A stretch of DNA of 24,297 nucleotides. It comes from Lachnospiraceae bacterium (GTDB lineage Bacteria; Bacillota_A; Clostridia; Lachnospirales; Lachnospiraceae). The notes beneath the pieces were generated by a model. That model did no database searches. It was given only the letters and a program-made list of their open reading frames with translations, and had not been told where the DNA came from. The translations under genes and the position numbers were made by a program. This document shows positions 7,152-15,314 of this stretch, in pieces (positions within the stretch are counted from its first letter, which is position 1; the number at the start of each line of letters is the position of its first letter). Where the stretch lies: positions 1 through 24,297 of the forward strand of contig JAILCT010000008.1 in the NCBI GenBank assembly GCA_024690425.1, written 5' to 3'.

Positions 7152-9692
7152 ATGCGTTCAGACACGTGTATAAGCGGAGTACGGCAAAAGGGTGGCCGCA
7201 CACTGCGTCAAATGGTGTTGCCTGTTCTGACCATATCAATGGTGATGGCAGGGACACAGTCAGCCTATGCATATACTGCGGTCAAGGGAACAGTCACCTG
7301 TAAGAGCGGAAAGGTCAGAAAGGAGGCATCGACAAGTGCTTCTTTTGCTTATGGCGTAAAACAGGATGATGAGGTTACCGTAATAGACGAAAAGAAGGGT
7401 GATGACGGCAAGATCTGGTATCAGATCAAGGTCGGAGACAGTACGGGCTATATAAGGTCCGATCTTATCGCCAAGTCAAAGACCAAGGCCGCAAACGGAC
7501 AGAAGGATGCCGGGAATACCGGGAATGCCAAAGAAGCCGCGAGTGACTCGGCTGCAGGCAAGGTGCTTGTGGATGTGGCCATAATGCGTCATGAAGCTTC
7601 CCGGAAGGCCGACCTTGAGATATGCGTAAAGCAGAATGAAGAGGTTGATATCAAGGGGTCCGTCAAGGGCGATGATGATAAAGACTGGTATCAGGTTATA
7701 TATAAGCGCAACGGAATATCTTATAAGGGCTATATCAGGTCCGACCTCCTAAAGGCACAGGGCAAGGTCAAGGCCATAACGGAGGCGGCGAAGGAGACCG
7801 GTGAGAAAACCCCGGAAGCGGGGAAGCAGGATACGAGCCCGGGTGATACGACCGCCGGCGTCCAGATAGGAACCGTCAAGGGAGCAGGAGTAAATGTAAG
7901 AGAGACTGCGGTGGACGGCAAGATAGTCGGAAGGGTTTCGACAGGACGAGCGGTAACAGTAACCGAGCAGGTCACCGGCAATGACGGAAATGTCTGGTAT
8001 AAGATCTCATTTATCAGTGAGCTTACACCTCAAACGGGATATATACGATCTGATTTTGTGGAAGGAGTTACCAAGAATGTCACCGCTGCGGTGACAGAAG
8101 AAGGTAACTCTTCTTCTTTGAACGGGGAAGACAAGACGGAAGATCAGGGAGAAAAAGCAGAAGAAGGACAAGAGAAAAAGCAGGAAGAAAACACGGAAGA
8201 AGAGAAGGAATACTGGGACTCAGATGCAAAAACCGGCAGTGTACGCGGTACGGCTGTCAGGATCCGCGAAAAGGCAGTTGACGGCATGGTCATTGAACAG
8301 CTGAATACAGGTCATCGCTTAAACATCCTTGGTGAGATCAAGGGGAGTGATGAGAAGGTATGGTACTGCGTCGAATTCATGGCCAAGGGAAATGACAGGA
8401 AGGGTTACATCCGGTCTGATCTTGTAAACGTTCTTACTACCTCGAAGGACACAAGCCCCAGCAGTGATGCTGACTTTGAAAATTCAATATCAGGCCTTCC
8501 GGATACCTATAAGGCAAGCCTCAGAGCTCTCCACGAAAAGCATCCCGAATGGCGCTTTGAAGCCTGTGATACGGGCCTTGACTGGAATGAAGCGGTATCG
8601 GCAGAGTGCTCGGTGGGTAAGAATCTGGTTCCGCTGAACAGTATATCATCCTGGAAATCGACCGAGCCCCAGGCATATAACTGGTCCGGTAACTGGTGGT
8701 ACGGTTTTGACGGAGGCACATGGGCTTCTGCTTCGAGAGAAATAATCTCGTATTATATGGATCCGAGGAACTTCCTTGACGAAAGCGGGATATTCCAGTT
8801 CGAACAGCTTGACAATCTCGACTACCAGAATGCCGAGGGAGTTCAGAAGATAGTCGAAGGTACATATCTTAATTCGTCGTTCGTCGACACGGACGGAGTC
8901 GAAAGGGACTACGTTTCGACCATTTGCGAAGCGGCAGGTGAAATGGGGATAAGTCCCTACCACCTTGCAACAAGGATGATACAGGAGCAGGGACTCTACG
9001 GACGAAGCCAGAGTATATCCGGTACACTGTCCGGGCATGAAGGCTACTTTAACTATTTCAATATAGGCGCATATGCCGCAAACGGAAGGCTTCCGGTAGA
9101 AAACGGTCTTATATACGCTGCGGGAAATGACGAGGAATACTTCAGGCCGTGGAACTCAAGGTACAGGTCGATATACGGAAGTGCCAAATATGTTGCGAAT
9201 AAGTATATCAAAAAAGGCCAAAATACGTTATACTTTGAGAAGTTTAATGTTGTAAACAGGGAGAACGGCATATATTCACATCAGTATATGAGCAACATCC
9301 AGGCGGCTTCATCCGAGTCGGCCAGAATGAAAAAAGCTTATACCGATATGAATTCAACACTTGTGTTTAGAATTCCTTACTATTATAATATGCCTGATAC
9401 CCCTTGTGAGAAACCTATCGGTGAATCTGACCCGAACAACTATCTGTCGGGACTCTGGGTAGACGGTTTGAAGACGGCACCGGATTTCTCATCGACTACG
9501 GATACATATTATCTGACGGTAGGAAACGAGGTGACCGGTATCAACATAGGTGCCTCTGCGGTGTCTTCTTCTTCGAGCATAGGAGGTACCGGCTATAAGG
9601 AGCTTAATGTAGGTACAAATACCATACCTGTTGTCTGTAAGGCGCAGAACGGGAATAAAAGAACATATACGCTGTATGTACAGCGGAATTAG
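7152..9692 (+). CDS. Secreted SH3b-repeat protein with glucosaminidase and cadherin-like domains
   Basis: An 846-residue exported protein. A signal peptide (residues 1-40: basic, hydrophobic, then SAYA) is followed by four bacterial SH3 domains at about 42-106, 137-201, 238-304 and 361-426, each ending in GYIRSD[LF]. A Glu/Lys-rich linker at about 324-356 precedes the fourth. After a helical region (450-590) comes a LytB/GH73-like glucosaminidase domain (about 590-745): ATRMIQEQGLYG with likely catalytic E612, then GYFNYFNIGAY. Residues 764-846 match a cadherin-like beta-sandwich (LSGLWVDGLKTAPDFS ... NGNKRTYTLYVQR). The likely role is peptidoglycan trimming at the cell surface. ATG 7152 follows AAAGGGGA (7133-7140) by 11 bases. 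The next gene starts 14 bases downstream, again encoding a surface protein. Confidence 0.85.
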   Translation: MRSDTCISGVRQKGGRTLRQMVLPVLTISMVMAGTQSAYAYTAVKGTVTCKSGKVRKEASTSASFAYGVKQDDEVTVIDEKKGDDGKIWYQIKVGDSTGYIRSDLIAKSKTKAANGQKDAGNTGNAKEAASDSAAGKVLVDVAIMRHEASRKADLEICVKQNEEVDIKGSVKGDDDKDWYQVIYKRNGISYKGYIRSDLLKAQGKVKAITEAAKETGEKTPEAGKQDTSPGDTTAGVQIGTVKGAGVNVRETAVDGKIVGRVSTGRAVTVTEQVTGNDGNVWYKISFISELTPQTGYIRSDFVEGVTKNVTAAVTEEGNSSSLNGEDKTEDQGEKAEEGQEKKQEENTEEEKEYWDSDAKTGSVRGTAVRIREKAVDGMVIEQLNTGHRLNILGEIKGSDEKVWYCVEFMAKGNDRKGYIRSDLVNVLTTSKDTSPSSDADFENSISGLPDTYKASLRALHEKHPEWRFEACDTGLDWNEAVSAECSVGKNLVPLNSISSWKSTEPQAYNWSGNWWYGFDGGTWASASREIISYYMDPRNFLDESGIFQFEQLDNLDYQNAEGVQKIVEGTYLNSSFVDTDGVERDYVSTICEAAGEMGISPYHLATRMIQEQGLYGRSQSISGTLSGHEGYFNYFNIGAYAANGRLPVENGLIYAAGNDEEYFRPWNSRYRSIYGSAKYVANKYIKKGQNTLYFEKFNVVNRENGIYSHQYMSNIQAASSESARMKKAYTDMNSTLVFRIPYYYNMPDTPCEKPIGESDPNNYLSGLWVDGLKTAPDFSSTTDTYYLTVGNEVTGINIGASAVSSSSSIGGTGYKELNVGTNTIPVVCKAQNGNKRTYTLYVQRN

Positions 9693-9706
9693 AAAGGAGT
9701 CTGTAA

Positions 9707-12337
9707 ATGACTTTGAATAAGGTTAAGACAATGATCAGCGCGTCATTTGTTGCTACGGCACTGACGGTGTTTACTGCGGTTCCGGCATTTGCTGCGGGAA
9801 GCATATCAGTAACAGCCGACAAGGATACAGCATCTGTGGGAGATGCCGTACTTGTGACGGTCGAAGCTACGAGTGACGGTGACGGCGCCGAAGCCCCGGA
9901 GATATCAGTTGAGTACGATGATAAGAGACTCACCATGGTCAACTGCTCAACAGAGTATGGCGGAGGCGGCGGACTTATAACTCTTAAGGACCTTAAGTCA
10001 GAGATCACGTTTGCTGTTTTATCGGGAGGCCCCGCAGAGGTATATGCTACAGCCGTACTTGACGGTGAGGGAGCGGATCCGGCAACGGGAAGCGTTTCAA
10101 TAAGCGTGGACGGAGAGGATACAGCCGCACTTGCATCTTCAGATCAGGGAGGAAGCTCTACAGGAGTGGAAGCAGGTACCGTTATGTCACTGGATGGTAC
10201 CAAGACGATCTCGACGGTATTCCCCGATGAGATGATGCCCGAACTTTTCACGAAGACAACAGCTACATACAATGGCACTACCATAGAGGCAGCCAAGTTC
10301 GATATGGGCGACATCGTTCTTGTGTATGTTACCGATGCGGCTACCAATACAGGTAATTTCTGCATTATAGATCAGGCAACCGGAGAACTTACGGATTTCC
10401 GTATGATAAGAGGTATAGAGAACAGATATATCATAGTTCTCAAGGCACCGGAGGGTATCGAAGTACCCCTCAATTTTACCAAAGCAACCCTTATGTGGAA
10501 TGACCAGACGTTTGAGGCATATACGCTTATGGACTCCGCATCGGCAGAAGGTATTTCGGAAGCCGGTGTCAATACCAAGGATTTCTTCCTCGTTTATGCA
10601 ATAAGTTCAGAGGGCAACCAGGGATGGTACCTTTATGACCAGTCGGAAGGAACATACCAGAGATACCTTCAGGTAATCAGGAATTCTGTGGACGATGAAG
10701 GCAACAAGATGCCCATAACGGAAGCTGCAGAAGAAGCGGCAGCCAAGAAATATGAACAGCCGATGTTCATAAGGCTTATCGTGATAATCGCTCTTGCCGT
10801 AATTACCGTTATACTTCTTGTCCTTACAATAGTGTTCGGCGTTAAGCTTAAGAAGAGTGAGGACGAGGACGATTATGATGTTCCCGCCGATCCTTTTGAG
10901 TCAAGAAGGCCTGTTCCGGCCAGCAGGCGCGCGCTCGTCCGTGAAGATGACGAAGATGACGAAGATGAAGACGACGAAGATGACGACGATGAAGATGAAG
11001 ACGACGACGATGACGATGATGACGATGATGATGAAGAAGACGACGAAGACGAAGATGACGATGATGAAGATGTAGATGACGAAGATGATGAAGATACAGA
11101 GGAAGAGCCGGCCGAAAGCAAGGGTCCTGTAATAAAGGCCAAGGATATAGCGGACTGGCAGATGAATGATGCCAAGACAGGCAAGGGAGCAGGCAAGGCT
11201 GTGGCCAAGACGGCAGATGTTGCGGATGAGGTACTTAAGCCCCGTAAGCAGAAGAAACGCAAGGATGATCCGTTCGGCACACCTCAGGCAATAGACTGGT
11301 CCGAGATGGAATCGGTTGTAAGGAATGCAGCTTCGGACTCAAGGAGACCTACCGGAAACAATACGAATGCGTTGCCTCCAAGGTACAGGAATGAGGAAGA
11401 TGTAAAGCCGGCAAGGAAAGAAGCTGTAAAAGAACCTGCCAAGGAGCCGGTAAAAGAAGTAAGGAAACAGGAAGCACCTGCAAAGAAGGAAGCACCCGTA
11501 AGGCAGGCAGCCGGCGTTAGGCCATCAGCTCCCGCAGGAGCTGCAGCATCAGTTGGTGCAGGCATGGCAGCCGGAGCCGGAGCAGCGGCTGTAACAGGAG
11601 CGGCAGTATCTGCTGCGGCAACACCCATAGTACCGTCCAATATGCCCAGGAAGGCTTCTTTTGAATCCATGAATGAGGATACATACAAGGCACCTACTCC
11701 CAAAGAGGAGATCCGTGAGGAGAAGAAGGGACTGTTCGGCAAGAGGAAGGGACTCTTCTCATATGACGATGACGAAGATGATGATGACGATGACGATGAT
11801 GATGACGATGAGGGATTCAGCTTCTTCCGCCGTGACAAGAAGAAGGTTCCCAAGAAGGTTCCGGCAAGGGATGAAGTGAAACAGGATGACGGTTTTGCAT
11901 CCTATCATCAGGGCGGCCAGCCTTACGCACCTTCACAGGGATACGGCCACGGCTATAATCAGGGCTATAATCAGGGTTATGACCAGCAGGGATATAACCA
12001 GGGTTACAACCAGGGATATAATCAGGGCTATGATCATCAGTACGGCCAGCAGTATAACCAGGGCTACCAGGACGGCCAACAGTATAACCAGCAGGGCTAT
12101 GATCAGGGCTACAACCAGGGTTATAATCAGCCGGGTTACGGTCAGGGATACGGTTATCAGGGTATGCAGGGCAACGGTTATTACAACCAGGGATATCAGG
12201 GCCAGGGAGGCTATGACCAGGGTTATATGAATGGTCAGGGCGGACTTCAGTATCAGGAAGTTCCCAACCAGCCGCTCTATAACACGGCTGACTTTGATGA
12301 GGATTTTGAATTCGAATTTTTGAACGTGGATCAATGA
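9707..12337 (+). CDS. Single-pass membrane protein with a ~500-residue low-complexity cytoplasmic tail
   Basis: An 876-residue protein of unknown function. Residues 1-30 are a signal peptide ending AFAA. Residues 31-137 look like a cohesin-type beta-sandwich (SISVTADKDTASVGDAVLVTVEA), and 155-325 form a second extracellular region without a recognised motif. One membrane helix (354-378) is followed by KLKK, placing the rest inside. The tail holds an Asp/Glu tract (413-467), a Lys/Ala/Pro-rich stretch (476-640), a second Asp tract (687-702), a Gly-Tyr-Asn-Gln repeat (744-850) and an acidic/aromatic end (DFDEDFEFEF). Nearly all of the tail should be disordered. AAAGGAG (9693-9699) lies seven bases before the ATG. 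clpC starts 25 bases later, so a shared transcript is likely. The frame is intact despite the repeats, arguing for a functional protein. Confidence 0.85.
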   Translation: MTLNKVKTMISASFVATALTVFTAVPAFAAGSISVTADKDTASVGDAVLVTVEATSDGDGAEAPEISVEYDDKRLTMVNCSTEYGGGGGLITLKDLKSEITFAVLSGGPAEVYATAVLDGEGADPATGSVSISVDGEDTAALASSDQGGSSTGVEAGTVMSLDGTKTISTVFPDEMMPELFTKTTATYNGTTIEAAKFDMGDIVLVYVTDAATNTGNFCIIDQATGELTDFRMIRGIENRYIIVLKAPEGIEVPLNFTKATLMWNDQTFEAYTLMDSASAEGISEAGVNTKDFFLVYAISSEGNQGWYLYDQSEGTYQRYLQVIRNSVDDEGNKMPITEAAEEAAAKKYEQPMFIRLIVIIALAVITVILLVLTIVFGVKLKKSEDEDDYDVPADPFESRRPVPASRRALVREDDEDDEDEDDEDDDDEDEDDDDDDDDDDDEEDDEDEDDDDEDVDDEDDEDTEEEPAESKGPVIKAKDIADWQMNDAKTGKGAGKAVAKTADVADEVLKPRKQKKRKDDPFGTPQAIDWSEMESVVRNAASDSRRPTGNNTNALPPRYRNEEDVKPARKEAVKEPAKEPVKEVRKQEAPAKKEAPVRQAAGVRPSAPAGAAASVGAGMAAGAGAAAVTGAAVSAAATPIVPSNMPRKASFESMNEDTYKAPTPKEEIREEKKGLFGKRKGLFSYDDDEDDDDDDDDDDDEGFSFFRRDKKKVPKKVPARDEVKQDDGFASYHQGGQPYAPSQGYGHGYNQGYNQGYDQQGYNQGYNQGYNQGYDHQYGQQYNQGYQDGQQYNQQGYDQGYNQGYNQPGYGQGYGYQGMQGNGYYNQGYQGQGGYDQGYMNGQGGLQYQEVPNQPLYNTADFDEDFEFEFLNVDQ
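10943..11107 (+). repeat. GAY/GAR codon tract encoding a 55-residue Asp/Glu run
   Basis: The DNA consists almost only of GAT, GAC, GAA and GAG codons. Their order is irregular, not a perfect microsatellite, so selection seems to act on the acidic protein sequence. It encodes residues 413-467 of the membrane protein. The opposite strand reads as a long poly-Ser shadow frame. Confidence 0.9.
11765..11812 (+). repeat. Second Asp-rich codon tract (16 residues)
   Basis: A run of GAT/GAC codons with one internal and one final acidic Glu codon encodes residues 687-702 of the membrane protein. It lies between two basic patches (KGLFGKRKGLF before, FFRRDKKKVPKKVP after). Confidence 0.88.
11936..12256 (+). 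repeat. Degenerate 12-base tandem repeat encoding Gly-Tyr-Asn-Gln units
   Basis: The basic unit is near GGCTATAATCAG (Gly-Tyr-Asn-Gln), varied by GAC for AAC and by extra CAG codons. It covers residues 744-850 of the membrane protein. Synonymous codons vary between copies (GGC/GGT/GGA, TAT/TAC), so the array is old or kept by protein-level selection. The composition (Gly, Tyr, Asn, Gln) resembles prion-like domains. Confidence 0.9.
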
Positions 12338-12362
12338 TCACCGTTGGATAAACAGGACAGAT

Positions 12363-14816
12363 ATGGCACTTGATTATACGTCAAAATCAAAAAAGGTTCT
12401 GGATACCGCGAAGAAGATATCCAGATCATATAAGCATGGCTATATAGGCTCGGAGCATCTGCTCCTAGCCTTTATGGTTGAGGGGAATTCTGTCGTGAGC
12501 GAGGTACTTAAGAAGAACGAGGTATCAAGCGATGCGATAAAGGACCTTATTGAGAAGCAGATATCTCCGGGAGGCGACGTTCTTGTCATGGACAGGGACG
12601 GGTATACGCCCAAGTTCCTTGAGATCCTCGAGATGGCGGAGGAGACCGCCGTTTCCATGAATGAGGACAGGATAGGAACAGAGCATCTGCTTATTGCTGT
12701 TATAAGGGACGGCGATAACCTTGCGGTCAGGATATTGAACACTCTTGGAGTGAACCTTCAGAAGCTGTACGTTGATATCCTTATGGCAATAGGTGAGGAT
12801 GTAAACAAGTATAAGGATCAGATACAGAATTCCAGACAGGGGCAGAGAGGAATGCCCGGCAGCCAGATGCTTATCGATAAGTACAGCAGGGACCTTACCG
12901 AACTGGCTGCAGCAGGCAAGCTTGATCCCGTAGTCGGACGTGAGGTAGAGATCCAGCGCATAATACAGACCCTAAGCAGGCGGACCAAGAATAATCCATG
13001 TCTGGTCGGTGAGCCCGGCGTGGGTAAGACTGCGATCGTGGAAGGACTGGCCAGAAGGATAGTTGAAGGCGCAGTTCCCCGTACCGTACAGGGCAAGAGG
13101 CTCTTAACCCTTGATATGGCATCCATGGTAGCGGGAACCAAGTACAGGGGTGAGTTCGAGGAACGTATCAAAAAGGTCATAAATGAAGTAATAGAGAATA
13201 AGAATATCATCCTGTTTGTTGATGAGCTTCACACTCTTATAGGTGCCGGCGGGGCGGAAGGAAGCCTGGATGCTTCCAATATCTTAAAGCCTTCACTGTC
13301 AAGGGGAGAGATCCAGCTTATAGGAGCTACAACTCATGACGAGTACAGGAAGTATATAGAAAAGGATGCGGCTCTTGAGAGAAGGTTCCAGCCGATAAAC
13401 GTGGAAGCTCCTTCAGTTGAGGATTCCATAAAGATCCTTAAGGGGATAAGGAACGGATACGAGAAACACCATGGAGTTGTCATCACAGATGAGGCGGTCG
13501 AGGCATGCGTTAAGCTTGCCGACCGTTATATAAGCGACCGCTTCCTGCCTGACAAGGCAATAGATCTTATGGACGAGGCAGCTGCCAAGTTAAGGATCGT
13601 GGGGCTTAAGTCGCCTGCAGGACTTGAAGAGCTCAAGGACAGGCTTGATAAGATAGAGGAAGATAAGGAGAATGCCTTAAGGCAGGACGATCTTCCGCGT
13701 TTTGCGTCCCTTAAGGCTGAGCAGGAGAAGCTTCAGAAGGAATATGACAGAAAAAAGAAGAAATATATAGCCAAGACCGAAGAATCATCCACGGTGGGGC
13801 CGGATATCATAGCCGATATCGTGTCCGAGTGGACCAAGATACCGGTCAAGAAGCTTGCGGAAGGCGAGACGGCGAAGCTTAACCGTATGGAGAAGACCTT
13901 AAAGTCAAGAGTCATCGGTCAGGATGAGGCTGTTTCGGCTGTTGCAAGGGCAATAAAGAGGGGAAGGGTAGGCCTTAAGGAGAAGAACAGGCCAATCGGT
14001 TCATTCCTCTTTCTGGGACCGACAGGTGTCGGCAAGACCGAGCTGAGCAAGGCCCTGACCGAAGTCCTCTTCGGTACCGAGAACGCGATGATAAGGGTCG
14101 ATATGTCGGAATACATGGAGAAGCACACCGTCAGCAAGATGATAGGTTCTCCTCCGGGATATGTGGGATTTGAAGAAGGCGGGCAGCTGTCCGAGAAGGT
14201 AAGGAGAAATCCTTATTCGGTTGTGCTTTTTGATGAGATAGAGAAGGCACACCCCGATGTCTTCAACATACTTCTGCAGGTGCTTGATGAAGGAAACATA
14301 ACCGATTCGAACGGCAGGAAGGTATCCTTTAAGAACTGCGTTATAATAATGACTTCCAATGCGGGTGCTAACAGGATAATCGATCCCAAGCATCTGGGCT
14401 TCGTTACGGAGGTTAATGCCGAGGCCGATCACAACAAGATGAAGGAAGGGGTAATGGATGAGGTAAAGAAGATATTCAAGCCCGAATTCATTAACCGTAT
14501 TGACGAGATCGTTGTATTCAGGTCGCTCGATCAGGAAAACATGAAAAAGATAGTATCTCTTCTGACTGATCAGCTTGCCGGGCGGCTTAAGGAAGAAATG
14601 AATGTAACCCTTAAGGTTACCGATTCCGTAAAGAAGCATATAGCCCTCAAGGGTGCTGATAAAAAGTTCGGTGCAAGGCCCCTTAAGAGAGCCATTCAGA
14701 CCATGCTTGAAGATAAGCTTGCGGAAGCTGTCCTCGAGGGCAGGATCAAGGAAAATGACACCGTCAGGGTGACTATGAAGAAGGACAATATAGAAATCAT
14801 AAGTAAGTCCAATTAA
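12363..14816 (+). CDS. clpC: ATP-dependent Clp protease ATP-binding subunit ClpC
   Basis: ClpC is a hexameric AAA+ unfoldase that feeds proteins to ClpP in the cytoplasm. The 817-residue protein carries two Clp-N repeats (about 1-140), D1 with Walker A GEPGVGKT (216-223) and Walker B ILFVDE (283-288), a coiled middle domain (about 420-470), and D2 with GPTGVGKT (552-559) and VLFDE (621-625). LGF (678-680) sits where Bacillus ClpC has the VGF ClpP-docking loop, so it should pair with ClpP. In most Firmicutes clpC follows ctsR-mcsA-mcsB. None is here, and no CtsR-type GGTCAAA repeat is seen upstream. The ribosome site is weak (AGGA at 12354), and the gene sits 25 bases after the disordered membrane protein. 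Confidence 0.96.
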   Translation: MALDYTSKSKKVLDTAKKISRSYKHGYIGSEHLLLAFMVEGNSVVSEVLKKNEVSSDAIKDLIEKQISPGGDVLVMDRDGYTPKFLEILEMAEETAVSMNEDRIGTEHLLIAVIRDGDNLAVRILNTLGVNLQKLYVDILMAIGEDVNKYKDQIQNSRQGQRGMPGSQMLIDKYSRDLTELAAAGKLDPVVGREVEIQRIIQTLSRRTKNNPCLVGEPGVGKTAIVEGLARRIVEGAVPRTVQGKRLLTLDMASMVAGTKYRGEFEERIKKVINEVIENKNIILFVDELHTLIGAGGAEGSLDASNILKPSLSRGEIQLIGATTHDEYRKYIEKDAALERRFQPINVEAPSVEDSIKILKGIRNGYEKHHGVVITDEAVEACVKLADRYISDRFLPDKAIDLMDEAAAKLRIVGLKSPAGLEELKDRLDKIEEDKENALRQDDLPRFASLKAEQEKLQKEYDRKKKKYIAKTEESSTVGPDIIADIVSEWTKIPVKKLAEGETAKLNRMEKTLKSRVIGQDEAVSAVARAIKRGRVGLKEKNRPIGSFLFLGPTGVGKTELSKALTEVLFGTENAMIRVDMSEYMEKHTVSKMIGSPPGYVGFEEGGQLSEKVRRNPYSVVLFDEIEKAHPDVFNILLQVLDEGNITDSNGRKVSFKNCVIIMTSNAGANRIIDPKHLGFVTEVNAEADHNKMKEGVMDEVKKIFKPEFINRIDEIVVFRSLDQENMKKIVSLLTDQLAGRLKEEMNVTLKVTDSVKKHIALKGADKKFGARPLKRAIQTMLEDKLAEAVLEGRIKENDTVRVTMKKDNIEIISKSN

Positions 14817-14845
14817 TTGATTTTGATGTGGCAGACAGGTGTTTT

Positions 14846-14875
14846 TTGGGTTATACTTAAGGCAGGTTCTATAAA
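14846..14875 (+). promoter_or_regulatory. Possible promoter before the 136-residue gene
   Basis: TTGGGT (14846-14851), 18 bases, TATAAA (14870-14875) lies in the 85-base gap after clpC. A TATACT at 14852 has no matching -35. The match is modest, and read-through from clpC is possible because no terminator hairpin is visible in the gap. Confidence 0.35.
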
Positions 14876-14901
14876 TGTCCTGATTGAGAAGGGGGTTTAA
14901 G

Positions 14902-15312
14902 ATGTCAGTAGTTGAGGAATTGATAAAGACCGAGGCCGGTGGAGGTTTAAGCTTTGGCAATTATGAGCTTGATGAGAAGGCTAAGAAGGAAGATTACGAA
15001 TGTGCGGGTAACCTGTACAAGGTCAAGACATTCAGGGAGATAACCAAGCTTGAGCGTGACGGGATGTTTGTGTATGAGTCGGTTCCCGGAACCTGCGTTC
15101 ATGACTTTCAGGCAACGAATGAAGGCGTGTCCTTTACGGTGAGCGGTCCGGAAGATGCACAGATAACGGTCGGCGTTAAGGAGGACACGGAGTACGAGAT
15201 CCTGGTTGGCGGTAAGAGCACGGGAAGGGTAAAGAGCAATCTTGGAGGCAAGCTTAACTTAAGTGTTGAACTTGCAGGTAACGGTGACGTTCCGGTTGCG
15301 ATCCGGTTATAA
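14902..15312 (+). CDS. Small conserved protein upstream of radA, function unknown
   Basis: A 136-residue soluble protein without signal peptide or membrane segment. It is rich in beta-prone segments and ends with a GKLNLSVEL stretch. It looks like a compact beta protein (FVYESVPGTCVHDF, VSFTVSGPEDAQITVGV). From memory, close relatives in Lachnospiraceae are labelled 'endosialidase' in databases, but nothing seen here supports an enzymatic role: there is no sialidase Asp-box. I chose ATG 14902 behind GAAGGGGG (about 14888-14895). An in-frame TTG at 14884 would add six residues. radA starts two bases after the stop, so the two are surely cotranscribed and possibly coupled. Confidence 0.7.
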   Translation: MSVVEELIKTEAGGGLSFGNYELDEKAKKEDYECAGNLYKVKTFREITKLERDGMFVYESVPGTCVHDFQATNEGVSFTVSGPEDAQITVGVKEDTEYEILVGGKSTGRVKSNLGGKLNLSVELAGNGDVPVAIRL

Positions 15313-15314
15313 AC

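Noticed and set aside
7115..7303. Short + strand frame at the start of the SH3b gene
   Set aside because: It overlaps the signal peptide region in another frame, has only a poor GAGGG-type site close to its ATG, and has no domain.
10873..11280. Minus-strand frame with a poly-Ser run
   Set aside because: It is the mirror of the Asp/Glu codon tract. It has no ribosome site, and the composition is explained fully by the + strand gene.
11936..12256. Tandem repeat considered as a CRISPR array
   Set aside because: Units are 12 bases, in frame, with no spacers of constant length and no cas genes. It is a protein-coding repeat.
14001..14960. A 319-codon minus-strand frame opposite clpC
   Set aside because: It runs antisense through the conserved ClpC D2 domain, shows no family motif and has no convincing start signal.
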